DNA of 64,000 bases. Origin: a bacterium. Lineage in GTDB: Bacteria > Pseudomonadota > Alphaproteobacteria > Rhodobacterales > Rhodobacteraceae. Below the pieces are notes generated by a model. That model saw only the letters and a list, made by a program, of their open reading frames with translations, was not told the DNA's origin and searched no databases. Positions 9,669-18,247 of the stretch are shown here, piece after piece (within the stretch, counting starts at the first letter, position 1; each line of letters opens with the position of its first letter). The stretch lies in contig WGOE01000001.1 of the NCBI GenBank assembly GCA_016124195.1, positions 1 to 64,000 on the forward strand. Reading direction: 5' to 3'. The translations under genes and the position numbers were made by a program.

Positions 9669-9987
9669 GGAAAACCTCCAGAGGTCAGGATCGTCGCTTT
9701 ATTCCGAATTCGGGGGGGAAGTGCAAGGTGCTGTCGGCCAGCCACTGGGAGTGGGGTGGGGTGTGTGGTGCGACCAGCCGACAGTGTTTGCTGCTTGCAA
9801 GATCACGATGCATCCAACTGAAAAGAAATGCAACTGAAAGATGCATACGCTTCGCAAATTTCCCTTAAAGTTGAGTGGTTTTTCTTTACCTCCTGCCAAT
9901 ACTCTGCGGCAAGACCAGTTAACTCCCCGTTAAACGCCCCTTTAAAGAGAACAAAAACGGAATAGATTGGCTGCGAAGGGAATCACC
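9669..9987. promoter_or_regulatory. AT-rich upstream region of uvrB with CtrA-like and LexA-like sites
   Basis: This 319-bp gap is the most AT-rich stretch nearby and contains no gene I can support. 9919-9933 reads TTAA-CTCCCCG-TTAA, a perfect TTAA-N7-TTAA CtrA-type site, with a third TTAA at 9942-9945. 9949-9963 reads GAAC-N7-GAAT, one base off the GAAC-N7-GAAC (GTTC-N7-GTTC) box bound by alphaproteobacterial LexA. It ends 24 bp before the uvrB start codon, in the right place for repression. Confidence 0.55.
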
Positions 9988-12165
9988 ATGCCGCACAACA
10001 ACTCGAACGCCCTCGCCCCCCGCCCCGATGTGCTGATGCGCCCCAAGCTGGAGGGGGGTCGGCGCTTTGTCATGCATTCGCCGTTCCAGCCGGCCGGAGA
10101 CCAGCCGCGCGCCATTGCCGAACTGTCGCAAGGCGTGCTGGGTGGCGACCACGATCAGGTTCTGCTGGGCGCCACGGGCACGGGCAAGACCTACACCATG
10201 GCCAAGGTGATCGAGGAGACCCAGCGGCCAGCCATCATCCTGGCACCGAACAAGACACTCGCCGCCCAGCTTTATGCGGAATTCAAAGGGTTTTTCCCTG
10301 AGAACGCGGTTGAATACTTCGTCAGCTACTACGACTACTACCAGCCTGAAGCCTATGTCGCGCGGACCGACACCTATATCGAGAAGGAATCCCAGATCAA
10401 CGAACAGATCGACCGGATGCGCCACTCGGCCACCCGGGCCCTGTTGGAACGGGACGATGTGATCATCGTGGCCTCGGTCTCGTGCATCTATGGCATCGGC
10501 TCGGTCGAGACCTATTCGGCGATGACGCAGGACCTGATCGTCGGGCAGGCCTATGACCCGCGCAAGATGATGGCGGAACTGGTGGCCCAGGCCTATCGGC
10601 GCAACGATCAGGCGTTTCAGCGCGGCTCGTTCCGGGTGCGGGGCGATACGATCGAACTCTGGCCCGCCCACCTTGAAGACCGGGCCTGGCGCTTTTCCTT
10701 CTTTGGCGAAGAGCTTGAGGGGATTACCGAATTCGACCCGCTGACTGGCCAGCGCACGGATGTCTTCAAGCAGATCCGCATCTATGCCAATTCGCACTAC
10801 GTCACGCCACGTCCGACCCTTCAGCAGGCGATCAAGGGCATCAAGATCGAGTTGCAGCAGACGCTGGACCGCTTCATCGCCGAGGGCAAGCTCTTGGAAG
10901 CGCAGCGGCTGGAACAGCGGACCAATTTCGATGTCGAGATGATGGAGGCAACCGGCGCCTGTGCCGGCATCGAGAACTATTCGCGCTATCTGACCGGGCG
11001 AGCGCCGGGCGAACCGCCGCCCACGCTGTTTGAATTCATTCCCGACCATGCCATTGTCTTTGCAGATGAATCCCACGTCTCGGTCCCGCAGATCGGGGGC
11101 ATGTACAAGGGCGACTACCGGCGCAAGTTCACGCTGGCCGAGCATGGCTTCCGCCTGCCCTCGTGCATGGACAACCGGCCCCTGAAGTTCGAGGAATGGG
11201 ACGCGATGCGGCCGCAATCGGTCTTTGTCTCGGCCACGCCGGCCGCCTGGGAGTTGGAACAGGCCGGCGGCGTCTTCGTCGAACAGGTGATCCGTCCGAC
11301 CGGCCTGATCGACCCGCAGGTCGAAATCCGGCCCGTGGAAATGCAGGTCGACGATCTGCTGGACGAGGTGCGCAAGGTCGCAGCGCAAGGGATGCGGACG
11401 CTGGTGACGACCCTGACCAAGCGGATGGCCGAGGATCTGACCGACTACATGCACGAACAGGGCATCCGCATCCGCTATATGCATTCGGACATCGACACGC
11501 TTGAACGCATTGAAATCCTGCGGGATTTGCGGCTCGGGGCCTTCGATGTGCTGGTGGGCATCAACCTCTTGCGCGAAGGGCTCGACATTCCCGAATGCGG
11601 GCTTGTGGCCATTCTGGATGCCGACAAGGAGGGCTTCCTGCGTTCGGAAACCTCGCTGATCCAGACCATCGGCCGGGCAGCGCGCAATGCGGAAGGCCGG
11701 GTCATCATGTATGCCGACCGCATCACCGGCTCGATGGAGCGGGCCTTGGCCGAGACCAACCGGCGCCGAGAAAAGCAGGTTGCCTACAACCTCGCGCATG
11801 GCATCACGCCGCAGACCGTCAAAAAGAACGTGGATGACGTGCTGCAAGGGCTCTGGCAGGGCGACACCGATCAGGCGCGCATCACGGCCAAGGTCGAAAA
11901 AGCCAATGTTGGCCAGAACCTTGCGGCGCATCTTGATGCCTTGCGGCTGCAGATGCGCAAGGCGGCCGAGAACCTCGAATTTGAGGAGGCGGCCCGCCTG
12001 CGCGACGAGGTCCGCCGCCTTGAGGCGGTCGAGCTTGCCGTGGCCGACGACCCTCTGGCCCGACAAAGCGTCATCGAAGAGGCGGTGGAAGAAGCCGTTT
12101 CGAAATCTGGCCGCAGCACCGCCGGCAGGGCGGGACAAAGGGGCGGCAACAAGCGGCGGCGCTGA
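9988..12165 (+). CDS. uvrB: Excinuclease ABC subunit B
   Basis: The DNA-damage verification helicase of nucleotide excision repair. It is loaded by UvrA, opens the strands with a beta-hairpin, and recruits UvrC. Of ~725 residues, Walker A GATGTGKT is at about 61-68, the damage-probing hairpin is in [10 protein letters not shown] and TDTYIEKES, the DEAD-like box is DESH, and motif VI lies in QTIGRAARN. The C-terminal UvrC-interacting UVR motif is present ([20 protein letters not shown]). ATG 9988 was chosen because GAAGGGA lies six bases upstream; an in-frame TTG seven codons earlier lacks a ribosome site. SOS control is suggested by the upstream LexA-like box. Confidence 0.98.
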   Translation: MPHNNSNALAPRPDVLMRPKLEGGRRFVMHSPFQPAGDQPRAIAELSQGVLGGDHDQVLLGATGTGKTYTMAKVIEETQRPAIILAPNKTLAAQLYAEFKGFFPENAVEYFVSYYDYYQPEAYVARTDTYIEKESQINEQIDRMRHSATRALLERDDVIIVASVSCIYGIGSVETYSAMTQDLIVGQAYDPRKMMAELVAQAYRRNDQAFQRGSFRVRGDTIELWPAHLEDRAWRFSFFGEELEGITEFDPLTGQRTDVFKQIRIYANSHYVTPRPTLQQAIKGIKIELQQTLDRFIAEGKLLEAQRLEQRTNFDVEMMEATGACAGIENYSRYLTGRAPGEPPPTLFEFIPDHAIVFADESHVSVPQIGGMYKGDYRRKFTLAEHGFRLPSCMDNRPLKFEEWDAMRPQSVFVSATPAAWELEQAGGVFVEQVIRPTGLIDPQVEIRPVEMQVDDLLDEVRKVAAQGMRTLVTTLTKRMAEDLTDYMHEQGIRIRYMHSDIDTLERIEILRDLRLGAFDVLVGINLLREGLDIPECGLVAILDADKEGFLRSETSLIQTIGRAARNAEGRVIMYADRITGSMERALAETNRRREKQVAYNLAHGITPQTVKKNVDDVLQGLWQGDTDQARITAKVEKANVGQNLAAHLDALRLQMRKAAENLEFEEAARLRDEVRRLEAVELAVADDPLARQSVIEEAVEEAVSKSGRSTAGRAGQRGGNKRRR

Positions 12166-12270
12166 AATTGCTGCACTTTTCACGTTGAGTTAACAGACGC
12201 CGGATAGACTCTTGACCGTCATTGCCGCTAAATACCTCCGGACACGACATTGTGATGATCGGGGGTTTGG

Positions 12271-12936
12271 ATGCGCATGTTTCGAAATACGGTTTGCGGG
12301 ATGGCTCTTGGGCTGGCCCTGGTCGGAGATCCGGGCGCGGCCGGCACGCTCAACTGTTCGGCGCCCCGGCTCGAGTCCGAGGCCTTGCTGTGTCAGGCCA
12401 ATGTCATCCGCCAGCGTCGGGTCCAGACCGTCGTGGCTGGGGCTGTCATGGGGGCGCTTTTGGGCAACCTGATGGCCCAGGGCAATGGCGGTGACCGCAC
12501 CGCGGCCACCGTGGCCGGCGCCATGGCGGGCGGCCTCGCGGGCTATTGGCTCAGCGTTCAGAATGAGATCGCCAAGACCAAGGCAAGCGACTCGGCACGC
12601 CGCACCGAGGTGAGGAACCGCGCCGCGGTCGAGGCAAAACGGCAGAGAGCCAGCGCCTCGAACCTCAATGCCGAACTGAAACTGGCCTTGCTGCGCTCGC
12701 CTTCCACCGCCCAGGACCCCAAGAAACGCGAGGCGCAGTTGGCTCAGATCGCCCAGGCCGCCAATCTGGGGGTGCAGCAGGCGCAGGACAGCGGGCAGGG
12801 CTACACGCAGGTCTCGCAGCAGTTGAACACTCCGGTCGATGCCCGGCCGATGTTCGCGCCGGCGGCCTCCTCCTTCCAGCAGACCCGCGACAAGGCCTGT
12901 TCGCAGATGCAGCACCCGGGCAGCTATTGCAGTTGA
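12271..12936 (+). CDS. Hypothetical exported protein with glycine-zipper segment
   Basis: A 221-residue protein with no family I can name. A short N-terminal signal-like segment (about 1-24) is followed by a small cysteine-bearing region. A glycine/alanine-rich hydrophobic stretch at about 52-92 (VVAGAVMGALLGNLM ... AGAMAGGLAGYWL) looks like a glycine-zipper membrane hairpin. The remainder is a charged, probably helical domain that ends with two cysteines (about C211 and C220), possibly disulfide-bonded. A GGGGGTTTGG stretch precedes ATG 12271. It follows uvrB by 105 bp, and a single TTAAC half-site lies at 12190. Confidence 0.75.
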   Translation: MRMFRNTVCGMALGLALVGDPGAAGTLNCSAPRLESEALLCQANVIRQRRVQTVVAGAVMGALLGNLMAQGNGGDRTAATVAGAMAGGLAGYWLSVQNEIAKTKASDSARRTEVRNRAAVEAKRQRASASNLNAELKLALLRSPSTAQDPKKREAQLAQIAQAANLGVQQAQDSGQGYTQVSQQLNTPVDARPMFAPAASSFQQTRDKACSQMQHPGSYCS

Positions 12937-13076
12937 GGGCGCCCAAGGGCCTGATTGTGCAGGGGATTCCGTTTTCCCTTGCCACGACTTGCGGCTTTGT
13001 GCTCTGGCTTGTGCGGCAGGCCGGTCCCGGCCCGCGCGGCACCAGATCGACCGCATGACAGGCCGAAGGACAGACC

Positions 13077-13268
13077 ATGACCCCGCGCAAACCGATGCTC
13101 GACCCGGACCACCCCATGTTTTCAAAGGCTTGGGTGCGCTGGGTCACCACGGTCGCCCCGCTGGCCTGGGGAGGAGCGGAATTATGGAATGGCAATGCCT
13201 TCTGGGGCGTTCTGTTCGTGGCCGCCGGGGTCTATGCTGGCTGGAAGCTCCTTATTTACAAGCCGTGA
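13077..13268 (+). CDS. Small membrane protein, hypothetical
   Basis: A 63-residue protein with a cytoplasmic-looking start (MTPRKPMLDPDHPMF) and two hydrophobic segments: a short one around WVTTVAPLAWGGAEL, and a clear one around FWGVLFVAAGVYAGWKLLI near the C-terminus. No family name can be given. AGGACAGACC lies just before ATG 13077. Its last 17 bp overlap the 3' end of the lipoprotein gene on the other strand. Confidence 0.75.
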   Translation: MTPRKPMLDPDHPMFSKAWVRWVTTVAPLAWGGAELWNGNAFWGVLFVAAGVYAGWKLLIYKP

Positions 13269-13539
13269 GGGCGCCCCGCATCTCGCCACTGTCGCCCTGA
13301 TCGACCTTGGGGGTGCAGCCGGTGACCTTGGCCACGACGGCAAGCATCACCGCCTCGATCCCCGGCTGTTCGGCGCGCGAAGCCCAGCCGTGGCGCACCA
13401 CCTCGAACGCGGCGCCGCGGCGCCAGACGGTGTAGTCGCGACCATCGACCGCTACGTTAACCTTGTCCGCCCCCATCATCTGGGGCGCGGGAGAGGCGTC
13501 ACAAGCCGCCAGCAAAAGCATGAGGAATATCATACGCAT
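13252..13539 (-). CDS. Small hypothetical lipoprotein
   Basis: A 95-residue protein beginning MRMIFLMLLLAAC: a very short signal peptide with a LAAC lipobox, lipidated Cys at residue 13. The mature part is about 80 residues with two further cysteines (CTP near residue 75 and the penultimate residue, C94) that could pair. It contains a WRRGAAFEVVRHGW segment but no recognised domain. The start lies 24 bp from a perfect CtrA-type site on the outer side, which may control it. It converges on the small membrane protein gene with a 17-bp overlap. Confidence 0.75.
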   Translation of the reverse strand: MRMIFLMLLLAACDASPAPQMMGADKVNVAVDGRDYTVWRRGAAFEVVRHGWASRAEQPGIEAVMLAVVAKVTGCTPKVDQGDSGEMRGALTACK

Positions 13540-13562
13540 GCGCCGGGTTTCTCATGTCCGGG

Positions 13563-13577
13563 TTAAGACTTGGTTAA
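13563..13577. promoter_or_regulatory. CtrA-type binding site TTAA-N7-TTAA
   Basis: TTAA-GACTTGG-TTAA, followed by C, matches the full consensus of the alphaproteobacterial response regulator CtrA. It lies between divergent genes, 24 bp from the lipoprotein start and 115 bp before the BrnA-like gene. Binding is inferred from sequence only. Confidence 0.55.
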
Positions 13578-13592
13578 CAAAACCTTTCCAAT

Positions 13593-13625
13593 CTTCCTTC
13601 CGTCTTCCTTCCGTCTTCCTTCCGT
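13593..13625 (+). repeat. Three perfect tandem copies of an 11-bp unit
   Basis: CTTCCTTCCGT occurs three times without mismatch, in the presumed leader of the BrnA-like gene. The unit is pyrimidine-only except for one G, so an RNA from the plus strand would carry an unstructured CU-rich tract. The copy number may vary between strains. Confidence 0.95.
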
Positions 13626-13691
13626 CTTTACGCCCGTCCTGGTGAGGATTGGTTAACCGGCCTGCCCTAACCTGACACCCAGGAGGCCAGC

Positions 13692-14201
13692 ATGAGCGAC
13701 ATCAAGCACCAGACCCCGGCGCAGCGGCGCCACTATCACTATATGTCCGACGTGATGAAGCGTCTGGAATGGGACCTGCACAACACGATCGAACTGACCG
13801 ACCGCATCCCCGAGGAATGGCACGAGATCGCGGCCGAAACCCCCTCTGCCGCCGGGCTGCGCGTCAATCTGCGGCTGGATGCCGATGTGGTGAGGTTCTT
13901 CAAGTCGATGGGCGAGGGTTATGGGCCGCGCATCAACCGCGTGCTCAAAAGCTATATGCATGCGCGGCTGGCAGGGGTGATCAAGGGGGCCGAGACGGCG
14001 AGCTTCTACCACCGCCGCACCGGGCGGCATGACGCGGGCAAACCCGGCTTTGGCGAGACGGCACGCTCGGTGGGCGAGGATTTCCCCGACGAGACGCCGC
14101 TGAAGGTCAAGCTGAAGGCGAAGGTCCGCGAAGCCCAGCAGCAACGCCACGCCGAAGAGGGTTTGCGGGGCGAGCCGGGCGAGTGGGCGCGGGTGCGCTG
14201 A
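13692..14201 (+). CDS. BrnA-antitoxin-like protein (ribbon-helix-helix type)
   Basis: A 169-residue protein. The central segment VNLRLDADVVRFFKSMGEG followed by YGPRINRVLKSYM matches the BrnA antitoxin pattern, in which a strand and two helices form an RHH DNA-binding unit. It is longer than a classical BrnA (about 80-100 residues), with ~55 residues before the motif and a charged C-terminal tail. No BrnT toxin gene lies beside it, so it is more likely a stand-alone regulator than half of a toxin-antitoxin pair (inference). AGGAGG eight bases upstream fixes the start at ATG 13692. The leader holds the 11-bp repeats, and a CtrA-type box lies further upstream. Confidence 0.8.
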   Translation: MSDIKHQTPAQRRHYHYMSDVMKRLEWDLHNTIELTDRIPEEWHEIAAETPSAAGLRVNLRLDADVVRFFKSMGEGYGPRINRVLKSYMHARLAGVIKGAETASFYHRRTGRHDAGKPGFGETARSVGEDFPDETPLKVKLKAKVREAQQQRHAEEGLRGEPGEWARVR

Positions 14202-14301
14202 GCCACGCCGGGCCGCGATGCCGGGTTTGCATCCACCGGCTGATCTGCCTATAAAATCATGCTTGCCCCGACCCTTGCGGGCCTTGGAGAGGAAAACCCC
14301 G

Positions 14302-14439
14302 ATGCGCCTTCTGTTGCCGCTGCTTTGCCTGACCGCCCTTGTCGCCACCTCTGGCTGCCAGACCATCGCCGGCGCCGGGCGCGACCTGTCCACCGCCGGC
14401 CATGCCGTAACGACCGAGGCGCAGAAGGCGGCGAACTGA
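14302..14439 (+). CDS. Entericidin EcnA/B-family small lipoprotein
   Basis: A 45-residue lipoprotein: signal peptide with lipobox, lipidated Cys19 in TSGCQTIAGAG, then the entericidin-like tail GAGRDLSTAGHAV. Entericidins are small envelope lipoproteins; in E. coli the pair ecnA/ecnB is linked to stationary-phase lysis, but single copies in alphaproteobacteria have no settled role. ATG 14302 follows GGAGAGGAAAA. No second copy is adjacent. Confidence 0.9.
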   Translation: MRLLLPLLCLTALVATSGCQTIAGAGRDLSTAGHAVTTEAQKAAN

Positions 14440-15000
14440 GGGCCGCAGGTCCTTGCGACAGGCCGCCGCGCTGCTGGCCGTAATGGCATGGCTTTGCCGG
14501 TCAAGACCGCGGGACGATCAGGCCTGCGTCCAGTGGCCGCCGGCCCGTCCCGTTGGCCAGAGACTGAAAGCCGGCGGTCAAGGGGAGCGGGGCGGCAAAC
14601 CAGAGGCTTGAGAATCGGGACGCGGGTGCGGTGAGGGCACCCGTACCGCACGCAAGGCGGGGTGGACCCCGCCCTACGGGGCCTTCGGGACGATCAGCGG
14701 ACAGTCCGCCGTCCTGTTGCACGGAGGCTGAAAGCCGCAGGGCAAGGGGGGTGTGGCAGCAGACCGGAAGGTGGGAAATCGGGGCGCGCCTGACTGGGGC
14801 GGGCGCGTTTATGGCGCATGTCCGGGGTGAGGAAGCCAACGGTGCCTGATGGCACGTTTGGATGACTCAAGAGGAGCGGCCCGATTTGACGCGGGTCAAA
14901 TCGGGATAGGACATCCGAAAGCAGCGAGAAGCCTGGACATCGTACTCTTAGTCCGCATGTCCCACCCATTCGCTAAACCAGCACATCTCTAAGATAGGGA
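14440..15000. repeat. Gene-free 561-bp region with an imperfect direct duplication and two hairpins
   Basis: I see no convincing gene. Two ~110-bp blocks (14511-14624 and 14687-14788) align with gaps: both open with GGGACGATCAG, share CTGAAAGCCG and CAAGGGG, and end near ATCGGG-CGCG. Between them lie two hairpins, GTGCGGT/ACCGCAC at 14626-14651 and GGCGGGGT-GG-ACCCCGCC at 14656-14673. The rest, up to lepA, shows no further structure I can name. Confidence 0.7.
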
Positions 15001-16800
15001 TCACCCATCCATCTTCAGCGCCGAAATGAACGCCTCCTGCGGGATTTCTACCTTGCCGAACTGGCGCATCCGCTTCTTGCCCTCTTTCTGCTTGTCGAGC
15101 AGTTTGCGTTTGCGGGTGGCGTCGCCGCCGTAGCATTTGGCGGTCACGTCCTTGCGCATGGCCGAAAGGGTCTCGCGCGCGATCACGCGGCCTCCGATGG
15201 CGGCCTGGATCGGGATCTTGAACATGTGGCGCGGGATCAGTTCTTTCAGCTTTTCCACCATGGCGCGGCCGCGCAGCTCGGCCCGGTCGCGGTGGACCAT
15301 CATCGAAAGGGCATCGGCCGGCTCGTCGTTCACGAGGATCGACATCTTGACCAGATTGTCCTCGCGGTATTCCGAAAGGGTGTAGTCGAAGCTGGCATAG
15401 CCCTGGCTGACCGATTTCAGGCGGTCGTAGAAGTCGAAGACCACCTCGGCCAGGGGCAGGTCATAGACGACCATGGCACGGTTGCCGGCGTAGCTGAGGT
15501 CAAGCTGGATGCCGCGGCGGTCCTGGCACAGCTTGAGGATGTCGCCAAGGTATTCGTCGGGCACGAGGATGGTCGCCTTGATGCGCGGCTCTTCGATATG
15601 GTCGACGAAGGTCAGGTCGGGCATGTCGGCGGGATTGTGCAGGTCGCGCACCTCGCCGTCTTTCATGTAGAGGTGGAAGACCACCGAGGGCGCCGTGGTG
15701 ATAAGCTCGAGGTTGTATTCGCGCTCCAGCCGGTCGCGGATCACTTCGAGGTGGAGAAGACCGAGAAAGCCGCAGCGGAAGCCGAAGCCGAGGGCGGCGG
15801 AGGTCTCCATCTCGGTCGAGAAGGAAGCGTCGTTGAGCGAGAGCTTGTCGATCGCGTCGCGCAGGTCTTCGAACTGGGCGGCATCGACGGGGAAGAGGCC
15901 GCAGAACACCACGGGCTGGGCGGGTTTGAAACCGGGCAAGGGTTCGGCGCAGCCCTTGCGTTCGGAGGTGACGGTATCGCCGACGCGGGTGTCGCGAACC
16001 TGCTTGATCTGGGCGGTGAAAATGCCGATCTCACCCGGGCCAAGCTCGGGGATATCGACCATCTGGGGTTTGAGAACTGCCAGCTTTTCAATGCCATAGA
16101 CAGCATTGGTCTGCATCATGCGGATGCGGTCGCCCTTTTTCACCACGCCGTCGATGACGCGGATCATCACGACGACGCCAAGATAGGCATCGTACCAGCT
16201 GTCAACCAGCATCGCCTTCAAGGGCGCGTCGATGTCGCCCTTGGGCGGCGGCAGGCGGGTGACGATGGCTTCCAGCACGTCGGGAATGCCGAGGCCGGAT
16301 TTGGCCGAGATCAGAATCGCGTCCGAGGCGTCAAGGCCGATCACATCCTCGATCTGCTGCTTGATGCGGTCGGGTTCGGCGGCGGGCAGGTCGATCTTGT
16401 TCAGCACGGGCACGATTTCGTGTCCGGCATCAAGGGCTTGATAGACGTTGGCGAGCGTCTGCGCCTCGACCCCCTGGGACGCGTCGACCACCAGGAGCGA
16501 GCCTTCCACGGCGCGCATCGAGCGACTGACCTCGTAGCCGAAGTCCACATGGCCGGGGGTGTCGATCAGGTTCAGGACATAATCCAGCCCGTCCCTGGCG
16601 CGGTAATTCAGCCGCACCGTGTTGGCCTTGATCGTGATGCCGCGCTCGCGCTCGATATCCATCGAGTCGAGCAGCTGGGCCTTCATGTCACGATCGGACA
16701 CGGTGCCGGTCGCCTGGATCAACCGGTCGGCCAGGGTGGATTTGCCGTGGTCGATATGGGCCACGATGGAGAAATTGCGGATACGATCAAGCTGGGTCAT
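15001..16800 (-). CDS. lepA: Elongation factor 4 (LepA), back-translocating GTPase
   Basis: A ribosome-associated translational GTPase of 599 residues, the standard LepA length. The G1 loop is AHIDHGKST near residue 12, G3 is DTPGH, and G4 is NKID. Domain order is EF-G-like (G domain, II, III, V), followed by the LepA-specific C-terminal domain with [20 protein letters not shown] close to the end. ATG 16800 gives the conserved start [20 protein letters not shown]; a longer in-frame opening adds 53 low-complexity residues unlike LepA. No lepB follows it. Confidence 0.98.
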   Translation of the reverse strand: MTQLDRIRNFSIVAHIDHGKSTLADRLIQATGTVSDRDMKAQLLDSMDIERERGITIKANTVRLNYRARDGLDYVLNLIDTPGHVDFGYEVSRSMRAVEGSLLVVDASQGVEAQTLANVYQALDAGHEIVPVLNKIDLPAAEPDRIKQQIEDVIGLDASDAILISAKSGLGIPDVLEAIVTRLPPPKGDIDAPLKAMLVDSWYDAYLGVVVMIRVIDGVVKKGDRIRMMQTNAVYGIEKLAVLKPQMVDIPELGPGEIGIFTAQIKQVRDTRVGDTVTSERKGCAEPLPGFKPAQPVVFCGLFPVDAAQFEDLRDAIDKLSLNDASFSTEMETSAALGFGFRCGFLGLLHLEVIRDRLEREYNLELITTAPSVVFHLYMKDGEVRDLHNPADMPDLTFVDHIEEPRIKATILVPDEYLGDILKLCQDRRGIQLDLSYAGNRAMVVYDLPLAEVVFDFYDRLKSVSQGYASFDYTLSEYREDNLVKMSILVNDEPADALSMMVHRDRAELRGRAMVEKLKELIPRHMFKIPIQAAIGGRVIARETLSAMRKDVTAKCYGGDATRKRKLLDKQKEGKKRMRQFGKVEIPQEAFISALKMDG

Positions 16801-17115
16801 GGCGTGCCGTATAGCGGATGGGTGGGGGCCGGGAAAGGGGGATGAAAGGGGGCGGACCGGCGCCGGATCCGCTGTGACTTCAGGGCCTTGGCGAGGCCGG
16901 TGCAAGGGGTCGACCGATTCGCCGGGCGACGGAGCGGCGCGGGCGGCCTTGCACTTCATCTTGTGGCGGCGCGGAGCCTGCGCGCGAGATCATGAAGCGC
17001 CGGCTGAAAACCGCGCAAGTGCCTGCCCAGGTTGAAAAATGCGTGGCGAATCGGTAAACTCGGCTCAGAAATCAGCGGGGCGGCGTGTGGTGACCCTGCG
17101 GCAAGAGGCAGACAG
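16801..17115. promoter_or_regulatory. Divergent intergenic region, lepA / secreted protein
   Basis: This 315-bp gap must hold promoters for both flanking genes. It is GC-rich and I find no confident -10/-35 pair, RNA gene or repeat in it. Confidence 0.4.
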
Positions 17116-17430
17116 ATGAGCAAGATCCTGATCGGGGCCGGTTTCGCGGCCCTTTCCTTGATGTGCATGGCCGGGGTGGCCGCGGCGGGACCGATTGAGA
17201 ACGCCTGCCTGAAATCGAACCGGTCGGGCGGCAACCGGTCCTTGTGTTCCTGCATCCAGCAAGTGGCCGATATCACGCTGGGCGGCAGCGACCAGCGGCT
17301 GGCGGCCAGCTTCTTCAAGGATCCGGAGCGGGCGCAGAAGGTGCATATGTCGCAGAACCGGCGGGACGACGAGTTCTGGGCGCGCTATGTGACCTTTGGC
17401 CAGCAGGCGCAAATGGCCTGTTCGAACTGA
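17116..17430 (+). CDS. Hypothetical periplasmic protein
   Basis: A 104-residue protein with a clear cleavable signal peptide (MSKILIGAGFAALSLMCMAG, cut probably after AAA near residue 24). The mature part is small and helical with four cysteines (ACLKS, LCSC and the C-terminal ACSN), compatible with two disulfides. The segment SFFKDPERAQKVHMSQ is a charged helix. I do not recognise the family. AGAGGCAGACAG before ATG 17116 supports this start over one 28 codons upstream. An AT-rich palindrome (17481-17499) follows the stop. Confidence 0.75.
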   Translation: MSKILIGAGFAALSLMCMAGVAAAGPIENACLKSNRSGGNRSLCSCIQQVADITLGGSDQRLAASFFKDPERAQKVHMSQNRRDDEFWARYVTFGQQAQMACSN

Positions 17431-17480
17431 CAGAGCCGGGCACGCAGCTGGTCCGGGACGCCGACGCAGGATCTGGCCGC

Positions 17481-17499
17481 GAATTTTCTGCGAAAATTC
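17481..17499 (+). terminator. AT-rich palindrome, possible terminator
   Basis: GAATTTTC-TGC-GAAAATTC is a perfect 8-bp inverted repeat with a TGC loop, 51 bp after the stop of the secreted-protein gene. The same design, with the same loop, recurs at 40205-40225 after rppH. In a GC-rich genome both are conspicuous. No T-tract follows. Confidence 0.5.
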
Positions 17500-17535
17500 A
17501 ACACGATGATCGGACGCTGTCGCCCGCATTTGGTA

Positions 17536-17556
17536 GGATGGGCAATTTGCCCATCC
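17536..17556. repeat. Palindrome related to the 7200-7274 element
   Basis: GGATGGGCAA-T-TTGCCCATCC is a perfect 10-bp inverted repeat, between two convergent genes. It shares the GGTAGGATGGGCAAT core with the right arm of the element at 7251-7274, so the two are members of one repeat family. Confidence 0.8.
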
Positions 17557-17566
17557 TGGTGGCAGG

Positions 17567-18118
17567 CTAGCGGAAGGCCGGGCCGTGCGACCAGAGCGTC
17601 AGAGACCAGCGCGTGCCCTGGGTGACGGGTGTCACGCGGTGCAGGACGAAACTGGGAAAGACGATCGCCATGCCCCGGTCGCGCGGGGCGGTACGGATGC
17701 TGGAATCCGGGCGCAGTTCGAGGCTGCCATCGACATAGTCCTGCGGGTCGGAAAGTTGCACGACCACGGTCAGCTTGCGCCTTGCGGCCAGCGCACCGGC
17801 GCCGATGTCGGAATGCCAGTCGAAATGGCCTTGCCGGGCGGCATCATAGCGGGCGACCTGCGGGCTTTCGCCGCATTCGGTCAGATCGAAGCCGAAGGCC
17901 TCGCGGTTGGCGCGGGCCACCACGCCGATCATGCGGTCAAGCACCCAGGCGGCCTCGGGCAGGTCATCGAGCCAGGACAGGTCGGCCCGGCGGATCTGAT
18001 GTGCGGTGACGGCGCGCACGAGGCCCGCGTCCTTCATCGGCCCGGCTTCGCAAACGGCGATCAGGGCGGCGCATTCGGCGGGGCTCAGCGCCTCGGGGAT
18101 CAGGTGGAACGGGGTCAT
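17567..18118 (-). CDS. 2-oxoglutarate/Fe(II)-dependent oxygenase (prolyl-hydroxylase-like)
   Basis: A 183-residue protein with the double-stranded beta-helix fold of 2OG-Fe(II) dioxygenases (prolyl 4-hydroxylase/PKHD type). Iron-binding HxD is in HFDWHSDIG, the distal His is in FVLHRVTPV, and the 2OG-binding Arg follows in GTRWSL. Segments KLTVVVQLS and DGSLELRP are the usual core strands. Family members hydroxylate protein residues or small molecules; the substrate here is unknown. It converges on the secreted-protein gene, with both palindromes lying in the gap. Confidence 0.88.
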   Translation of the reverse strand: MTPFHLIPEALSPAECAALIAVCEAGPMKDAGLVRAVTAHQIRRADLSWLDDLPEAAWVLDRMIGVVARANREAFGFDLTECGESPQVARYDAARQGHFDWHSDIGAGALAARRKLTVVVQLSDPQDYVDGSLELRPDSSIRTAPRDRGMAIVFPSFVLHRVTPVTQGTRWSLTLWSHGPAFR

Positions 18119-18247
18119 GGCGGGCCTTCGGGCGGATGCGGTCCGGGAGGGTGGACCTCAGCCGCCTAGCGCGAAGGGCGGGGCGGCGGCTAGCGCATCC
18201 GCACCGCTGCGGCCCGCCACGATGTCGCAACTGGGCGAGGCGGCCGG

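Noticed and set aside
9919-12183. 754-codon open frame antisense to uvrB
   Set aside because: No domain, composition of a shadow frame; uvrB is certain.
13593-13625. CRISPR-like array
   Set aside because: Units are only 11 bp and directly adjacent with no spacers; no cas genes.
14501-14839. 112-codon minus-strand frame covering both copies of the duplicated block
   Set aside because: Copies drift with gaps that are not confined to codon multiples throughout, no ribosome site and no family; treated as non-coding.
15226-16845. 539-codon open frame antisense to lepA
   Set aside because: Shadow of a conserved gene, no recognisable motif.
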